A stretch of DNA of 64,000 nucleotides from Clarkia xantiana subsp. parviflora (taxonomy: Eukaryota > Streptophyta > Magnoliopsida > Myrtales > Onagraceae), in the NCBI GenBank assembly GCA_036873135.1, contig JAPTYO010000014.1, positions 21,970,952-22,034,951 on the forward strand, in the 5' to 3' direction. Positions 58,907 through 64,000 of the stretch are shown here, piece after piece. A model generated the notes under the pieces. That model was given only the letters and a program-made list of their open reading frames with translations. It was not told where the DNA came from and did not search any database. A program made the position numbers and the translations under genes. Each line of letters opens with the position of its first letter. The stretch's first letter is position 1.

Positions 58907-59425
58907 GGGGTTAACAGGTCTTTTGGTCTATAATGTTTGACAACTTTTGGGTTTTGGTCAATGATGTTTTTTTTTTACCTAGTTTTAGTACCATATGTTT
59001 GCAGATTTTTTATAGTTTTGATCTAACCGTTACATTCCGTCCATTTTTTGACATGTTCAAGTCACGTGATCCGGTCTAAACTTTAAATTTAGTCCCTCTA
59101 TCTTAACCTTTTTTTTGTTCAATTTAGACCCGAAGTTTCAAAATTGACCTCAATTGGACAATAGGTCCTATTGAATTTTTGAAACTTCGGGACTAAATTG
59201 AACAAAAAAAGGTTAGGAAAGTATTAGATGGACTAAATTGAACAAAATTGAAAGTTTAGGGTGTATCACGTGACTTGTACATGTCAAAAAATGGACGGAA
59301 TGTAACGGTCACACCAAAACTAGAAAAAATCTGCAAACATATGGTACCAAAACTAGGAAAAAAAAACATAATTGACCAAAACAAAAAAAATGGTCAAACA
59401 TTATGGACCAAAAGACCTTTAACCC
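58907..59425. mobile_element. MULE-type MITE, family copy 4 with 9-bp duplication
   Basis: 519 bp, starting GGGGTTAACAGGTCTTTTGG and ending AAAGACCTTTAACCC, flanked by perfect 9-bp duplications TATAATATA (58898-58906 and 59426-59434). Long inverted arms; TCACGTGA on both arms. Noncoding. Confidence 0.95.
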
Positions 59426-59434
59426 TATAATATA

Positions 59435-61288
59435 TGAGTCATTTGTCTTAAGCTTCATCTCACGAGTTTTATTACAAACTATTTATTTCATATGTAATCT
59501 CAACCCTTTCGTTGACATTTCTGTTAAATTACCACATAAATTGCTCATAGTCATTAGTGGAGGATTTGGATCTTTTCAACTTCGAACATGCCACAAACGA
59601 GTCAACATACCGATAAGATCGATTCTAATATATATGACCATGTTGTTAGTCTTTTTTTAATATGCCTATCAATTTTTCAAGTTACTAAAACTGTTAAGTG
59701 ACGTTAAATTAATGATTGCTTTATCGGATCACTGGCTTGGACATTCAAGAGATGGCCTTTTTGACCTTTGTATAGCTGCAAGCCTGCAAGCTGCAACCGA
59801 GTTGTACTACAATTTGTAAATCTTCAGCAATAATTATTAAAAAAAAAAAAAATCTTACGGAATTTTTTACTTTTTTAAAAGCTAAGAAGTTACTAAGGTT
59901 ATGTCTATGAAAACCACTTCCGTTCAATATTTCTGAATAAGAACATACATACATATTTATTTATTTAATTTGATTTAGAAAGTTTTAATATATAATAATT
60001 ATAATATTGATTTTTTTTTCATAATGTACAGTGTGCAATACGCTTACATGTAGTTAATTTTAAATGTTATGAATAAATAGTTGATGTGTAAACTTAGTAT
60101 TTATGCCAAGTTAATAAGTAGAATCAGTTGGCAAAAAAAAAAAAAAATAGAATCATACCAAGTGTCAAAATATATATTAATATTTTGATTAATTTACTGC
60201 CACTCTTACCAAATTTATCCACTATTTATAGTTACAAAATAATAATAATGTATGATATATTGGCCAAAAAAAAGTATGATATATCGTCCATCGTGTTTAC
60301 TGTTTAGTCTTACCCCAATTGCTTAATGCGGCCAAAAAAATTGGTTACTGCGTTTTCTTTTCAATAAAGATTATCACCAAATATAAAATATAAACACTAT
60401 TCTAAGTGGATTATGAGTTAGATCCACGTGTAAATTAGGTCAATCTCAATCCAATCAGAAAGGAAATAATTTTTTTTTTTAATAATACCGCTTTATAGAT
60501 TATTCAAACGTTAATTCAATTGGGATTACTATCATAACTACAAGCGAAATATGAGATGCCTCAATTAATCGGAAACTTCTTCTTTCTATAATGTATAACT
60601 CAGTTGGTTCATCAATTTACATTTCTTAGTAAACACTCAGACTACTTTACTTCATTTTCAGTGGCCTCTCCTCGAACCAGTTTGATAAGACATTACGCAT
60701 CTAATTCGAAAACCACATATTTCCATCGGTGAGCTAGTTCATTTCCCTATAACAAAGCCCGGACCTCCATAGTCGTTGCGTCAAAATGTCTATAAGTTCC
60801 GTTTTGGCCCGCAATCAACCTCCACATGTTGTCTAGTGCGACAAAACATCTTTCATACTAGATGTCATATGCAAGACAAGGTATGTCGTATAAATACCAA
60901 TGGTGGACGTGGTGATAGTATTAATGCAGCTAGCACTACTATGGTTGAGAAGTTGTGACTACCAACAACCCAACATCTCATTAAGTAATTGAGATGGTTT
61001 CTCTTCTCAGGGAGCCAAACAAGCCTTTAGAGTATCAATTATCAACTGCTGTAAGAACAAGATTATAAAGATACCATATTCTAGTATTACAATTAAAACT
61101 CAAGATTCAACATAGATAGAAGTGTATAAGGACACCCCAAGGAAACAAAACAACCCAATAGTCATACTTCAACGATAGCTTGGTAGCAAAGAAAACATTA
61201 AGAAGCAACCAAAATAAGAACTAGATAGATAACTTTCACCCCTGCATCCAGACTTTGAAAATCCACATTTCACCAATACCGACTTCGC
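59435..61288. other. Intergenic DNA
   Basis: AT-rich with poly-A runs (about 59838-59852, 60134-60147). No gene recognised; 61100-61288 is probable ARF 3' UTR on the minus strand. Confidence 0.45.

Positions 61289-64000
<2,712 letters not shown>

Noticed and set aside
59403..60958. Small ORFs at 59403-59660 and 60776-60958
   Set aside because: AT-rich chance frames without domains, one starting inside a MITE end.

Overview
The window is nuclear DNA of a flowering plant, most likely a eudicot. The evidence is AT-rich DNA with many short GT-AG introns, plant-type gene families (PERK receptor kinase, RSZ-type SR protein, DUF1645, NHL-domain membrane protein, plant type II pantothenate kinase), and plant transposons of almost every superfamily. 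There are no operons, ribosome binding sites or CRISPR arrays, and I saw no tRNA or rRNA gene. The species cannot be fixed from sequence alone.

Layout. 1-4228 (-): 5' two-thirds of a threonyl-tRNA synthetase gene that runs off the left edge. 5205-11627: a dead LINE cut by a 490-bp hAT element and a MULE-type MITE, with a 2.5-kb non-autonomous Helitron at its 5' end. 12372-14519 (+): NHL-domain membrane protein. 15528-16776 (-): RSZ22-like splicing factor. 17300-19900: old repeat fragments and an unrecognised coding remnant. 19926-20177 (-): the last exon of an RBM25-like PWI gene. 20221-25015 (-): a truncated Ty1/copia element abutting that exon. 25824-28288 (-): PRP17/CDC40. 28442-30342: a 1.9-kb Mutator-like element with perfect 9-bp target duplications carrying an exon-like GNAT-domain fragment (Pack-MULE candidate); its end lies 154 bp from the PRP17 ATG. 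31571-32275 (-): DUF1645 protein. 32805-34098: two foldback elements. 34440-41250: degraded Ty3/gypsy remnants with one LTR, next to an internally deleted copia. 43641-47605 (+): PERK-type receptor kinase with a different foldback element in each of three introns. 48290-52030: composite foldback and minisatellite repeats. 52399-55275 (-): pantothenate kinase, 10 exons. 57240-58155: 3' end and LTR of the same gypsy family. 58907-59425: another MULE MITE. 61289-62958 (-): ARF1-type small GTPase.

How the genes relate. They are independent housekeeping or signalling genes: translation (ThrRS), splicing (RSZ22, an RBM25 remnant and PRP17, all on the minus strand within 13 kb), CoA synthesis (PanK), vesicle traffic (ARF) and cell-wall or receptor signalling (PERK). 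Exon models below were built by hand from splice signals, reading-frame phase and family conservation; all intact models keep frame throughout. Transposons explain most of the rest.

I found no sign of a wholly new molecular system. The most notable items are the MULE with captured coding sequence at the PRP17 promoter, the MITE family proven by three sets of perfect 9-bp duplications, the Helitron with both ends intact, the RBM25 exon next to a retroelement LTR, single-codon terminal exons in PRP17 and ARF, and a GC-AG intron plus dual start in the ThrRS gene.
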